Counted from the first letter of the stretch, positions 30,237 to 43,634 are shown. The stretch is 64,000 nt of DNA from Albula goreensis (GCA_022829145.1 CM040753.1:8226884-8290883); one strand, 5' to 3'. Program-made: numbers and translations. The notes: generated by a model from the letters alone, not told the origin.

Positions 30237-30460
30237 GAGCAAAAGCTTTTAATAGGGGTCTGGGCGTAAATTGAGACAGCGGTGGCCCTGCTGGTAAAGC
30301 CGATGTCAGCTGTGTTTCTGAGGGGATAAAATAGCCGAGAGCTGGCCTGCACTCCCCTCCAGCTCCCTAAACAAAGAACCAGCAGGCTGGGAGGAGACAA
30401 CTTAGCCCCAGCAAGCTGTCTTTAAACCGCTAAATAATCAAACACGGAATGGCCTGTCTG
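30237..30460. promoter_or_regulatory. Candidate conserved non-coding element
   Basis: A repeat-free segment of balanced composition with words such as AGCTTTTAATAGG at 30244-30256, GGCGTAAATTGAG near 30263-30275, GGGGATAAAATAGCC near 30321-30335 and CGCTAAATAATCAAACACGG near 30428-30447. A 60-codon minus frame (30218-30400) has no recognisable domain. The appearance fits a developmental enhancer, but that is unverified. Confidence 0.28.
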
Positions 30461-30627
30461 TGCCAACGGTAGAATGGACGCATGCTGAGAGACGGCTTTG
30501 GCTAGACAAACTCAAGCCCCTGGAATTGCTCAGCTCTTTACAAATGGACGTTAGCAGTGGCTGGCGGAGGCATTCTCCCTCCTGGTCAGGGGCTCTGAGC
30601 AGTAATGACGAAGGCCGGAGCAGGCGA

Positions 30628-30775
30628 GGGTCTAGGGGCTGGGCCAGGGTGGGGGGGTTTGGGTGGGGGGGGGGGTGTTGGGCTGGGCTAAGTTGGGTTT
30701 GGGACAGTGAGCATGGTGGACTAGGGTTGGGATTCAGGGGGCTGGGTGGGGGAGTAGGGGTTGGGGGAAGGGGTC
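30628..30775 (+). repeat. G-run block, cytosine-depleted, G-quadruplex-prone
   Basis: About 150 bases in which the plus strand contains about twenty runs of three or more G, including an 11-G run at 30665-30675 and a 7-G run at 30651-30657, separated by short T/A-containing loops. Cytosines are rare. Many sets of four G runs with loops of seven bases or fewer are present, so intramolecular G-quadruplexes are strongly predicted. The open frames across it (plus 30460-31062, 200 codons; minus 30438-30908, 156 codons) give Gly/Trp-rich and Pro-rich products, which reflect composition and not genes. Confidence 0.9.
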
Positions 30776-32689
30776 CTGTTGAGGAAATGGTTGAGTGGTT
30801 GGGTATGCATCCAGGGGCCTGTCCGGTAAGTCTGTCAAACAGACAAATTAACACAGTGTATGGGAAAAGGCCACTGCAGGGGCGGCTTTGTGCCTCACAC
30901 TGGCCCAATAAACTTTTTTCTTATACTTTGCATTGGGTTCCAGTTCTTATTTCTTTGCCTCTACCCACCCGCTTCCCCCCATTTTTAAAAAAAAAAGAAT
31001 TGAATGAAATAAAATTCCTCCATGATATCCTTTGTTCCAGTGAGCCATCTCCGATGCCCTGAGAATGTACTGATTGGGTCCCTCATAATATTTTATTCCC
31101 CCATATCAGCTTCCTGACTTGTAGTCTTATCAGTACTCTCAAAGGAAAACTATCAAGCCGGTTATTTCAGTGGTGGTATCATATATACACATATGATGTA
31201 CATAAAAAATTGTTTTGTGAGGGTTTTTTTGGTTGTTGTGACTTATTTTTGAATCCAGTGCCTTGCCAGAGAGAGTTAACCCCAGTTGCTTTTGAACCGA
31301 AAAGGTCAATATTATATTTCCCAACTGAGCATGACTCAGTGATGATGTAATACAATTTGGACCATTCAAATCTCAGTAGGAGACAGCAGTTTAAGTTATG
31401 ACAGTCCTATCCATGGAAATGTCAGCTTGGTCTGCTGACTGGAAATCATAACCTGTCCCAAGAATGTTTTTATCAAAATAATTATTGTAAAAGCAAACAG
31501 CTGATTATTCATTTGACTCTCATACATGTTTCGCTCATTTAGTTCATATTAAAAATCATAATTTCCCATTATTTTTGACACACCATATTTTACCGTATAT
31601 GGTGTTGTTGGATGGACTTTCTCAAGCCCCTTACACGGTGACAGAGCAGAGGCTGAGTCTTAGAGAGTCAGTAGTGTGGGTGTAACCTGACACGCCTGCC
31701 CAACTATCCCATTCCACTGACATTTTGAAGAGAGCTTGACTCTACGTAGAAGAGAATGTGTAACAGAATGCTAGTGAGAATTCAAATGTAGATCTCAATG
31801 ACAGAATCTCAGTGCCCTCCGCACATCTCGCTAAGTGTGCGTTAGTGTGGTTAGGTAGAGGCACATAAATTAAATGGAAGTGTGAATAGGTGAATCGTAC
31901 CCAGGGCATATTTAATGTTACCAGGGATTAGGCTGTGGGAAGTCTGATAAAGACATAGAAATTCTACATTTTTGATAGCTGGGGGAGAGGAGGGGGTGTG
32001 ATTGGAGGGAGGGGATAACACCCAACCAGGACCCTTGCTGAAAATAAACAATGCTCTGTTTTGACTTCTTCTGCTTTGATGCAGAAAACAGTTGCAGTTG
32101 CCTGAGCAAGAGAAATAAATCAGTTTTATGTTTGCTCAAGGTTGGAAGCAGTCAATTCTGGCCTTGGGAGTGCCATCTTTCAACTCCTCAGCAAAAACAT
32201 GTGCTCAGGGCACGGTTACAGAACGTGGTCCAAGCTATTCAGAGGTAGCATTAATCATGCCTTTCACCATGGCTCTAAAAAGGAGGACCTTCTGTATTCT
32301 ACGGCTTCGCAGTATACATAACTCGGTATTTTTGCATCTAAACAGCAGCGCTTCGCACAGTGACAGACCCGTCTCGAAGGCAGGGTGCTGAACACCTGCC
32401 ACTGCAAGAGTCAACAGTTATTCCTGGTGCTTATTCCTTTTTGTGCTCTCTAATTCTCTTTATGCTAGAGTAACATGACCACTCCAAACAAAACCGAGTT
32501 CCAAGCCATTAGACGTAAATGTACTGGAATGTACGGACATTTGATATGCACTGAGATATGGAACTTGTAAAACGGATACAGCCATATATTCTGATTCACA
32601 CAAAATGATTTTGATCATTGTAATTGTCAACCATCAATCATAAATATCAGTCTGTTGATCCCTGGGGTGGATCTCCATGCTGCATAATG
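30776..32689. other. Non-coding stretch
   Basis: No gene is seen. An A run lies at 30987-30996. Frames at 31139-31369, 31851-32139 and 32051-32391 overlap on both strands and lack known domains. Confidence 0.45.
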
Positions 32690-33130
32690 ATTACTGATAT
32701 GGCGTAACCTTTCGGGGAAAGGGGGAAACCGGCTGGAAGGACTCGTGATGTGCGGACACAAGTATTACCTGAGTAATTTGTGACAGCAGCGTGAGGATGA
32801 CATACTGTACCCTTAAAAGGCAGGCAGTCGGATGATTTACCAGCCTGAGCGCTGAATTGATTTATATAATCTCGCAGTAAAGCTAGCTGACTGCAGAAAC
32901 GTACTGTATGACGGAGGAGTATGAATCATTCATAATTAGTATGAGCAAAAGCTCCCCCCTCCGGAGCACTTACCCCCGGGGTCCTTCAGGAGGAAAGATG
33001 ACCCGGGCCAACCGTGACAAAACCTGCCAACTGAAGCGATCAAACACGATACGTGGGAAAGGGGCCTGGGCAGTGCGCAGCGTTCGCCTGAGCTGGCATC
33101 GGTGAGTAAACTTTCACCGCGGTCGAGCAT
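32690..33130. promoter_or_regulatory. Candidate regulatory element with an exon-like plus frame
   Basis: A more GC-rich, repeat-free island. It includes TTCATAATTAGTATGAGC near 32928-32945 (homeodomain-type). A plus frame starts with ATG at 32908 and runs 65 codons to a TGA that lies inside a consensus donor: CATCG followed by GTGAGTAA, so exon end 33101 and GT at 33102-33103. The encoded peptide is basic and resembles nothing I know. An overlapping 86-codon minus frame (32936-33196) is also open, as expected for GC-richer sequence. Either a conserved non-coding element or an alternative first exon could explain it, and I favour the former. Confidence 0.28.
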
Positions 33131-36100
33131 TCTCTGGTTACAGCGCCTTGTTCCAGATATCAGTGCGGCCATCAAATCGTCAGGGCTGGTTGTCATCGGG
33201 AGAATTTGCAGAGCGAGTTCATTACTGAATTATTCTGGGAGCAAGGCAAACATTCTTACATTTCTTACACTTGTTAAAAAAGATGGTGAGGCTTTACTTG
33301 GACCATACACCATAAAACCTACATAACACTGTCATAAGCATGCAATAACACAGTGTAATAATTTATGCAGCGATAATAATCTACAAACATATTAAATTCA
33401 CAATATAAATACATAAATAAATAAATTCATGAGATATATTTTTAATAACCCCAGTTGAAGTGTTAATTTTACACTGTATAAAAAACACACAGCACACCTG
33501 CCATGCTCTTGTAAGACTGACATTTCAGTATATGGTTTAGTATTGTATAGCCATCCTGGTTTCATTTTTCAAAAATCCAGTTTTTTTCATGTTAGACTGA
33601 AATGTTTCTCTACTACTAAGGACTTTGGTTCTCAGGAGAACATGAGGAGCATGGCCTTATGAGGAGCACAGTAAATCCCAGTGCTACTTTTGCTGCCTCA
33701 AGACTGTACCCTGGTATGTGAATCACTGAAAGTGGATAGCAGTTGATGTAAGGTCTTGACTCAAACCACATACATCAGGCATACATGCATGCACACTTTC
33801 CATCTTAACAGTGAAACGGGGCTGATTATATATTGTCAGGCTGTTGTTGAATAGACATAGCTAATGTGTGATTAAAGAGGCTTGGTTATTTATCCTTTAA
33901 AGATTTGACAAAAAATAAATCTAAATAATGCTAGTTTTTCTTTAATTGAAATGCAAGGCCATTGTGAAGTTGAAAATGGTTCTTTTGACACTGAAATCTT
34001 TGGTCCTGATTCTGTGGTTTAATTGTGAGCTGTTTTTAAATGTAGGTATTCACTTTTATCTTTGCTGACACACAGATGCATGGTCAGCGATCAGGAAAAT
34101 TATCATACAAAATATTTGCTGTGAAGAAAAGCATAACATTCATCATTGTGAATAAAAACAATAAGGATGAATGTTGATTGAATCCCACCAATAGCTATTG
34201 CATGGTCGAGAATTATCAACGGAATCATTATATAGGACAACATTTCATATTCGCACAATGACTGAAAGTGCAAGGGAAGTTTTGGGAAATGTACATATCC
34301 CCTCACAAAAGGAAATACACAGCTGGGTGGCTAGTTATTAATCATGTTCCTGAAGCTATACATAGAACTCATATGGAATTATTTTGTATATTAGTTAATT
34401 TTACTGATAATCAGATAATCAGGTGAGATTCAATTGGCTCCCTGTATTTGGTATGACTTCCACTACTGCTGTGTTGTTAGCATGAGATGTCAGTGTGCCT
34501 GCATGAACAGAATGTGCAGTTTAAAAATAGTTCTCACTAGGTCTAAAATGAGTAAAATCTTTTGTTATTTTTATTAAATGTATATCCATAAGTAATGCAC
34601 ACTGGGTAAAGTGCTATTCACTCAGCTTTGGGCCTGCTAGAAGATGACTTCTCCTCATTTGATAGAGTCTTCCTATACACTTACAGTTATTTTCCTAACA
34701 GTTAGTCTGGATCCTTGGTTCCAGTGATCTCCATGCTACACGCACAAAAATGTACATAGTTCCAATGGGCTCCTCTGCTGTGGGTAAACAGACAATTGGG
34801 TTTAATTGCCAAAATATCCCTTTAGTATCCCTTTTAGCAAGACCTTCATCTCCTGTGAGACTACATGTCTCTCTACCTGCATGGGGGTAAAGCATGGGCA
34901 AAGCCTTGACTTTTGCATCATAAACAAAGTAAATTAAACCGGAAGACCTATTCTCCCCTGTGATGGTGAAGGAACAGCTGTATATAATTAAGAAAATGAT
35001 CATAATTTTGCTTGGCCTGGTAAGTTGAGCACATCTAAGGGGCAGAAATCACCAAAACTCAAATTACCTTAAGGTTTGGTGCTCTGAAGCCAAATCCTTA
35101 GACATGCCCATGGGGTGCAAATACATGACTGCAAAAGAAAGTATTGTGCTTTGAAATGTATCAGAGTTCTCCTGTTAAAAGGCCCTAATTATTCAATCTT
35201 GGATCTGTACTCCATTTATGTTACCCTCACTCTATATTTGCATGCTTAAACAGACCACACACTCGGTACGAAAAAGTGTGCGCTCATTAAAAAGGTAATT
35301 TTTCTCATAATTACTCAATATTTGAGCGTGGCTGATTTTGGCAGATTGGTGCAGTGGTTACAGCACTGAGATGTACCGAACAGCACACGCTTATTCTATC
35401 TCGACCAGAAAATTATAAAATTGGGGACATTGTAAAATTGTGAAACAAAAAGGCATCCATTAGTTCAGAAATGACACACTGATGCTCAGTTTCAGAAAAT
35501 TGATTTGCACACACGCTGAACCATGATTTATAACACTAATATCAGGTTTTGGAACCGCATCCTAATTTAGTCTATTTACTTAACGTTGTTAGAGGAGAAT
35601 GTCCATTTTAAATAATCTGGACCAGTTCATCACTGATGTCCACCACGGTACTCCTGTATGCATCCTGGAGTCTGAGAATCAGGTCAAAAGTGTCTCCGTC
35701 AGACCTGAAAAACACTTCTTTTTTTTTTCTGAGCGGCTGTCAGTTGTGTCTTTAGAGAGATGGAATGTGCCACAGTCTCCCCACAGTTTATTTTGGCTAA
35801 CGGAAGGATTTCGTCAGCTGATAAATATTTAGAAGACTTTTTTTTTAGCCACATATCCACTTATAACTCACCATAAGTACTGCAGAGTGGAAAGAATTGA
35901 CTCGCTAGTGAAGCTAAGAGGAACATATCCCCCATAAAATGACTAATTGATGAGTATAAAAATTAAGTTTAGACCTAGAACATACTATTTCATATGTATT
36001 TTGTTTTATGCATTTCAAACATTTATAAAGTTTATTTTCATTTAAATTACATCTGTGATAATTTTAGTTGAAAATGTTTATGTTAACCCTACAGTGTATT

Positions 36101-36589
36101 TAAATGTACCCATCGCTGCTGTAAGGAGAGAATTTGATTCATCCAGTTTTAAGTGCTGTAAGGAATTTTTTTTGGCTTTCCCTTTCTGTAATTCCTATGC
36201 AATGCCAGGTCTCCTGTTCCGAGCAGTCACCCTTCATGAGATTACTACAGTGGTATGAGTCAATAGACTGGAAAAAGGATATCCCTGTAAATTATAGTTC
36301 TGACACCTCTGTTTCATAGCAATGCTGGCTGTACTCTGTATAATCACAGTGAGCATCACAGTTCATTAAATACATCCGAAACTTAACAATGCTGCCACAT
36401 CCAAACGTTACTGGACTTTCAAATCTAATGGTAAATGTTGTTTGTTAAGCGACTCATAATCTGACACACTGACTCAATGTAAATCCCTCTTACTAATCTC
36501 AACATTTAGGTCTTTCTCACTTTCTGACTTTTTTTTTAAAGAAATGTTGCCAGCAGAGCTCCAGACCAACATTTCAAGGTCAACCTGAC
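33131..36589. other. AT-rich non-coding stretch
   Basis: No gene is seen. At about 33290-33356 the words CCATACACCATAAAACCTAC and ACACTGTCATAAGCATGC recall a repeat of fish genomes, but no ends are visible. At 35340-35380 a TGGTGCAGTGGTT word resembles a tRNA A box but has no B box partner. T or A runs lie near 35718 and 36529. Frames at 34695-35003, 35599-35832 and 36055-36319 show no known domain. Confidence 0.42.
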
Positions 36590-36960
36590 TTTCCCTGTCA
36601 CCTCCTTCATTGGATGTGAAACGTGTAATACAGTCTGTTTAATGGGGTGACAGAAGAGATCGGCGCAGGTTGCGCAGGATGGGTTTGATCGTGCTCAGTG
36701 AGACAGAAGGCGTGCGGCACGCAGCGACGGATGTGGGAGCTCCCAGCTCCGTCCATGTGCAGCCTGACAATCGGCATTTTCTCAGCGCGGCCTAATGCGG
36801 CCTGTCGTCTGCTGACCTGCCCCACGTCCGCTGATGGGCTGCAAAGCTCTAATTCACTGTGCTTAAGCCATCAGTCACCCCCTTCATCAAGGAGACCCAT
36901 CCGTCCCTCTACATTTACCCCTCGGTGAACATTCTGCTTTTGTCACTGAGGCCAAGTTCA
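36590..36960. promoter_or_regulatory. GC-richer island, candidate regulatory element
   Basis: The composition contrasts with the AT-rich flanks, and several CpG sites occur (about 36660-36850), with words such as GCTCTAATTCACTGTGC near 36845-36861. Open frames on both strands (36607-36825 minus, 36698-36928 plus) do not resemble known proteins. A regulatory element is the likelier reading. Confidence 0.28.
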
Positions 36961-39900
36961 TTGCTCGTGTCAGATGTTGTTAGCAATCCAATCTATCCAA
37001 TCAAATTATGCTTCGGAACAGCAACAGATTGAACGAGTTGCACATTGACTGCTTGAGCTGCCTTGTGGCCTGTCCTTGGCAGTTGGATGTTTTTTTTTTT
37101 CTTCTTGAACAAAGAGAGCTTGTTAATTGTTTCTTCGTGAGATGATTTGCTTTTTCTACTTCCATTGGAATAAAAGAAAGAAAAAGCAAACAGCTGTAAC
37201 AACATTCCAAAAATCTCTGCCATCCATTTCTGGGATTGCACATCTTGTGCGAGCAGTCCGACTATATATAAGCTACTTTCTGCAGTCTGAGAGGGCCATT
37301 TGGTACAACGTAGAAAAACACAATAGAAAAACAGCTTTAAAAATGTACTAAATTGCAGTTGTGAAGGAGAGTTGTAATTGTATTTGATTAATAAAGGAAA
37401 TGATCAATTACAGAACAGGAAAAGAGAACTTTACTCCAGAAATTCTGCATATTTTTTCTTAACTGCAACTGAAGTGATTTGCACAGCATGTGCTTTTCAT
37501 GAAATATCCATTCTTAGCAAACCACAAAAAGTTTAAAATGTTGAGTGTTATTTAGAAAAGTCTGGTGTACAACAGCATAAGCTCTGTTAATTTTGAGTCT
37601 TTCACATTGGCTTAATATCTATCTCATGACGTATCCCACGATATTTTACAGAGATAATGAGACAGGACAGTCATATCCCACACCAACCTATTCACACAAT
37701 GGAAATGGGGACATGATAGTAGTTTTAATATGTTAAATGTCTGTCCTGTGTGTTCTCTCCCTTTTTTCCCATCAAGCATGGTTATATTTCCTGGTTGTAC
37801 AGATGTTATTCCAGTGATGAAGATTCCAGGACTGTCTTTGTTTTATTGTCCATGATTGGATTTATGATAGCATACCATTCTAAAAGGAACAAGATTTAAA
37901 ACGCTTGGACATAAATATACCTGAAAGCGTAGACATGGAATGTTGATTGGTGTATAGTGAGTGTTAGTGACTGTTTAGCTTTGGCAGATTTTGAAGGTGA
38001 TTACATTTTACTGCACCTGATAAACAGAATAGTATTGGCCCACAAACGTGAGCTAATATTTGGCCAAACTGTCTACGTTTCAAGATGTTAACATAGCTTC
38101 AGCTGGCATTTGCAAGAGGCATCTCCCTAATGCAGCTCATCTCTTTGTAAACGCGTGTCTCTGCTCTGTCTCTGTTTGGATTATAGCTGTTTTGACAGGT
38201 GCTTCATAGTCTCAAATTGTCAACTTTTTACAAATGGAGCTGACCTTTTCACAGTCTTCCGTTGTGGTAGTACTGGAATGCAATTCTTTCTGCTCAGGTT
38301 ATTTTTTGAGATAAATGTTTGTTAAGCTTTATTTGAAACTGCCAAACTCATGCTACTGTAGGAGTATATGTGTATTTTTTAATGAGACATATAACATCAT
38401 GTACAATCCTTAATTCTCGTTTGTGACTTTAACATGGCTGGACTGTGACTCCTTAATCTCTGTATTGTCAAGGTTGTTGACATTTTATTTAAAGAAATCA
38501 CTTTTGATGAGGGGATTACATTACATGCATCAATTAAATAAATTAATTGCTACGGAATATTTTGAAATTTTAGGATCAGCATGTATTCGCATATACATTT
38601 TCTGTACTTTTTCATCTTAGTGGAATCACTTGCATACTGTTCTTTGATGGTAGCGATTTAAAGAGTTAAACTGAGGGTCATGGGATGACATAACATGGGG
38701 AAAAATCTCACATCTGACATACTTGGCTTTCTTTTGGGCTGTGATGTGCTTTCTGTGTACTGACATGCAATGTCTTGAAGGAACCGTTTGTCTTGCTAAT
38801 GGAAGGCAGACAAAACATTTTCTTTGCTTGATAGCATCTGTTTGCAGAATACGGAGACTTAAATGGATACCAAGGGCTTCTGAGAGAAGAGAAAGGAATG
38901 AATGAGAATGTGGCAAATCTCAGACAAGTGCTAATGAATGTCAACACTGGCGCGATAAAAACAACACTCCACGGGTAATGCAAACTCTGTGAAGAGGGTA
39001 ATTTAAGCCATTTTTTTCAAAACTTCTGCTGTCTGACACATTAACCTTATCTGATTCAGCACAGGAGGCTCTCTGTTAAAACATATCCTGCAGACCATGC
39101 GGCGTAGATGAAGAGAGAGACAGCAGGAAAAAAAGAGTCTTCCCAGGGCAATGCAATTTCCATTTAATTATCAAAATGTAAAAATAAAATAATTCAAATA
39201 TTTGGATTTAACACCAGAACTTTGTCCATTGAACACATGAGTTTGTAGAATTGGATCTATGCACAACTTAAGTGGGGAAACAAAAGGATAAGACAGCAAG
39301 GATGGGTATTGCTACAATACTCCAGTATAGAAGTCCAAAACAGTATTTAAATAAATGAATAAATCAATAAATATCTACCATCCCATTAATGAATCCAAAC
39401 TTAGAGTCATTCCTTCAGAGTCAAAGGACCCCTCTTGACAATATGAAATGGAATATGATTAACAAATAACTCAAATGACCGCTGCCTCCAAACATCTCTA
39501 CATCAGCTCGATCCTCAAGCCCTGCCCTTTGACCCCCTGTGGCCCTCATTTGTCAGGCCACACACCATCTGGGGTGAAGCATTCTCTAGAATAGGGGGCC
39601 CAGCGATCCATCTTTGACACCATCGGCCTCTTCGTCCTGCCATCCCCAAGCCCTTTACAACCTTTCCCCACTTCCTCTGGGGGGGAGTAGACTCTGCATC
39701 CATTCTGCACATCCCTCTTTGAGGTCTGAGACAAAACAGCCCCACCGCCCATGGCAACGGCAATGCTAACTACATTTCCATAGGAGATTTCTGCTCTTGT
39801 TGGGCGGGCCTCCGCTCTCATCAGTACAGTGATGGCCTGGCCCTGAAATAACAAGCTGCACTCACTCAGACAGACGTCTGAGCGGTGAGGGCTGGCCCCT

Positions 39901-42900
39901 GGATTGAATGCCCACAGTTACATGTTCCCTGCTCCTCAAACTGCTGTTCATTGTAATCTCTGAGCCATTTGTTTTCTGTAATCTTTCAGCGGTGACCTAT
40001 TATCCCCATCCGAGATTTGTGAATGATATGCACAAAGTACGCTAGACATGCATAACACCTTTGTCTGGTGCTTTACTGACTAAGTTTGAGAGATAGATGA
40101 AGGGGCCATGGTAATGGTCTCAGGCCAGACCGTTAACATGGAATGCATACCCTACAAGCGTCTAGTTTAACTGTTATGAATCGTACATTGTTTTATCTGG
40201 CATAATAGCCACAGGATTGTAAACACAGTTCTGCCATTGCATAAACCATGCGAAGGAGAGATCCTCATTCTTTAGGCTCGTGACGGGTTTGTCCTGCAGG
40301 CCAGCTCCGGTGTGACTCCTGGGAAGCAGTTTCTCATGGCCTCTCGGTAAACACAACATACAATGCTACAATGTTGTGGGACCACCATGGGAGAGGGACC
40401 GGGTGATCACTGACAGCACTTCTCATTCAAAAAACTATCCAAAATAAACAGTCTGCAGTTTGATAAAGATCCTCATGTGGGTAACACACAAATAGAATAC
40501 AAAGGATGGCAGAAAGAAATATATAAAGTTTAGAAAAGGAAGACAGCTTGGGGCGCTGGCTTTGACCTCATTGACCATGCCTACAGACAAAAATGAGATT
40601 TTGATGATGTTGCAATCAGTCCCAAAATCTAAATTTTACAGAAACAAAAGATGCATTTGTTTGCTCAGAAAAACACTGTGTTTTAACAGCATACTATATT
40701 AAGTAATATAAAAGTGTAATCACATTCAATTATTGTATAACATTTCAAAAGTAAGATGCAAAATAAAATTAGTGAGACATACATATTTGTAATCAATCAA
40801 AATGTAATCCAAAGTACCTACAATAAACCAAGTTTCATTTACAGTACATGAACTGTTTATTTCTACAGCAAAAAATGATGACAGTTTTTTTTTTTCTCAC
40901 TGAGTTATTTTGGCTTTAAAAAGAGGAATGACACCATTCAGCAATTAGGGTTTAGTATCAGGAATTTGTTTTGACAAGGAGAGATGATATAATTTTTCAT
41001 GGGCCTGAATTTCAGTGACGCTCAAGTTCAGACAAGATTGCAAGGTTTTGTCTGGCACGTCAAAGTGCGTGACCGTTCAAAGCAGACAGGATCAGAAAGA
41101 TTAATCAGACAGACAGACAACCCGATGACCGATGGACTGATAGATGGGAGAGATGAGCAGGCTTTGTATGTTACATTGCGTCCTGTAGATCCATGATCAT
41201 ATCTCTGTCAAAAAATGCAGGGACATAAAGAAGTCGAGTGAGTGAAATCCAAAAGCACAATAGGGCAGCACAGAAATAAAGCTTTCTTTTCTTTGTGCAC
41301 ACTTTGTGTGACTTAGTCACATGTAACTAGGTAAATTATTGTCCAATTGGTTAAGTTTGAGGCTGCCCTGTTGGTGGTTTCCTGCATTCACCATAGCCGA
41401 CAAGGTCTATGGAAGGGACTAATCAAATTGTTATTTTGGGACACTATGCCTTCATAAAAATATTTTTAAAAATAGTAAAAAATGAACACCTTTATGTGCC
41501 TCTGCTAGATTTATTTTCCCTCTGTCACATTCAATTCTTATGAATTCCAATATTTAATGTGAATTTCTGTGGACGCTGAGGTTGTTTTTCTTGGGTGAAA
41601 ATTGGATCAGCGAAGATAAATGGCTCGCTTGTGGAAGAAGACGGCTGTTGACTGTTGATGAACAACATCAGGGTATGAAGTGTGATTAAGACAAGTGTTT
41701 CAGCAACGACTTGAACTCCAGCCATTTCCTCTTGGGGTTTACCGCAAAAATCCCAAACCTTCCAGACAATTCCGCAAACACCCAGAGAGCCATCATTCAA
41801 ATTCAGGCGTAGCGCAAACAGGCAATGGTTTGTGAGGCTACACCGCTACCTCAGATGCTACTTAATGACAGTTCTCTGTATACAGCCATTCATGCAGGCG
41901 TAGCATTTCAGCATTCAGTGAAACTGGGGGGATTTATGTTATTGATAGCACATGCTAAAGACAGGGACACTGCTGCAACTCAAACCTAGGGATTCTGGAT
42001 GCTGTACACATTATAACAGGAATAATCAAAATGTCATATGTATTGTAAATTAAATAATAACAGCCCTGGAATATCTAAGAGAGACTCAGTATATACCAAC
42101 ATTTGAAATGTATGACATTTGAATTATGATTGGATTTCATACATGTACACCAGCTTTTTAAATGAACATTCCATTAAAATGTTCAACATAAAGCTTGCTG
42201 TAGTTTATACTTCTGTAATTTAATTTTTATTTTATTGGGGGGGAAAAGTATTAGGATAATGTAGACTGATAGATTGAATTACCTGGACCATGAAATAACA
42301 AAAGCAGAAACAATTAGTTACACTTGGAGCTAATGTATTATTCATGTCACCACAGCATCTAATGATAAAAGCTGCAAACCTCAAACTTAAAGAACAATTA
42401 TTCAATTAAACTTCACAAAAAACTGATGGACTAATGGTTTTCTTTTCTACCACATGTTCCATTTTTTATGAAAACAAACCCCAACTCCTCAGTGCATCAA
42501 TAATCTGAATAGCCGATTGCTCCAGCTGTCAATCACAGGTGGGCTCGAGACCGTTTGCTTCACTTATGTAAAATATTAATACAGGTTAGCCTTGCGAGAT
42601 GCAGAAACGGGGCACTGGGACACTTGCTGGCACCAGAAGCAAGGCCACAGTTTGACAAGGCAAACAAGATGCCTTAAATAAATTATGAGCTCAAATGGGT
42701 TTAATGAGGGTTCCAAACCTGAAATAACCAACACGGAACGAACCTCAACAAATATTCAAGATTTTCAATGCAAAAACCTAATCCGTGTGCAGTTTGGTTG
42801 AAAAGTAAAAAGGAAAACATGAGATCACACAGACACACTTGAATTCCAATACCTCTCATTAGCTGCAGGACAGCAGGGTTGTATCAAGGGCAGACTCATA

Positions 42901-43139
42901 TACTGTATGTTGCATTATTTGTGCAGAGGCTGGTTGAACATTCAAATGAACAAGCTCCTCCATCTCTGCCACGGCAGAATGCATAAATATGGAGCAAATG
43001 TCAAACAAAAAGTACACCACAAAATAAATACATTGGTAAAGAACTCTTACTCCCTGCTGCGATGTTATTTTTTAGCAGTTTTAGCACTATTTTTAAGGTG
43101 GATTTTTTTTTTTTTACATAGTTGTCTGTAAATTGGTTG
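36961..43139. other. Long non-coding stretch
   Basis: No gene is seen over 6.2 kb. T runs lie at 37090-37100, 40887-40897 and 43106-43117. An inverted word CAATTAA / TTAATTG with a 5-base spacer lies at 38531-38549. The segments 38700-38980 and 39480-40100 are repeat-free with open frames on both strands (38626-38983 minus, 39515-39854 minus) but show no recognisable family. A GACA-type run lies at 41107-41121. The frame at 41531-41800 (minus) is also unassigned. Confidence 0.42.
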
Positions 43140-43500
43140 AAAGTTCAGACTGACATGCTGAATGCTCATCCTCAGGCCCTGTGGGACTGGACTCTCGCTT
43201 CCCGCTGCCGGAGAAGTGGGTGGGGGAAGCGGGGCCGCATGCCTCCCTGTGCTGAAAGCTTAGTTAAGCGATCAGCAGCTGTTCGCATTTGTTGCATATC
43301 GGATGTCGAGTGGTCCGCGTCCTTCGTTTCTCCAGCGTTACGGGCAGACGGGCGTGCTGATTTCCTTGGTACAGGCCTGATGTTTGGAAACGGGGAAAAT
43401 GTGTCGGCCACTGGCACGGCCAGCTCAGGGGAGGCCAGCTGCTCCATGCCGGAGATTCGCTGGGATGATCTGACTGGCTGTGTGGGCTAGAAGTGCCCAG
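43140..43500. promoter_or_regulatory. GC-richer island with CpG sites
   Basis: This island has balanced to GC-rich composition with CpG-containing words (for example GTCCGCGTCC near 43313 and GTTACGGGCAGACGGGCG near 43336-43353). Frames are open on both strands (122 codons plus at 43122-43490; 91 and 94 codons minus). None shows a domain, and such multi-frame openness is a by-product of low stop-codon density in GC-rich DNA. A candidate regulatory element or undetected exon is possible. Confidence 0.27.
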
Positions 43501-43569
43501 GGAAATGAAACACTCAAGTAGCTCACACACGGTGGAGCAAGAGGGCACACTACATATGGTGCCTTTTCG

Positions 43570-43633
<64 letters not shown>

Positions 43634-43634
43634 C
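43570..43634. repeat. Compound (GT)n(GA)n microsatellite
   Basis: GT at 43570-43592 switches to GA at 43592-43634 with one AAA interruption. This is the same GT-to-GA architecture as 13271-13367. Confidence 0.96.

Noticed and set aside
30438-31062. 200-codon plus frame and 156-codon minus frame
   Set aside because: Gly/Trp-rich and Pro-rich products come from the G-run block and have no domain or splice context.
33290-33360. Possible fish MITE fragment (CCTACATAACACTGTCATAAGC words)
   Set aside because: It looks familiar, but no terminal repeats or target duplication could be defined. Mentioned only in the interval description.
35340-35400. tRNA-derived SINE head (TGGTGCAGTGGTT word)
   Set aside because: It resembles an A box, but no B box (GGTTCGAATCC type) follows at the proper distance and no SINE tail or target duplication is visible.
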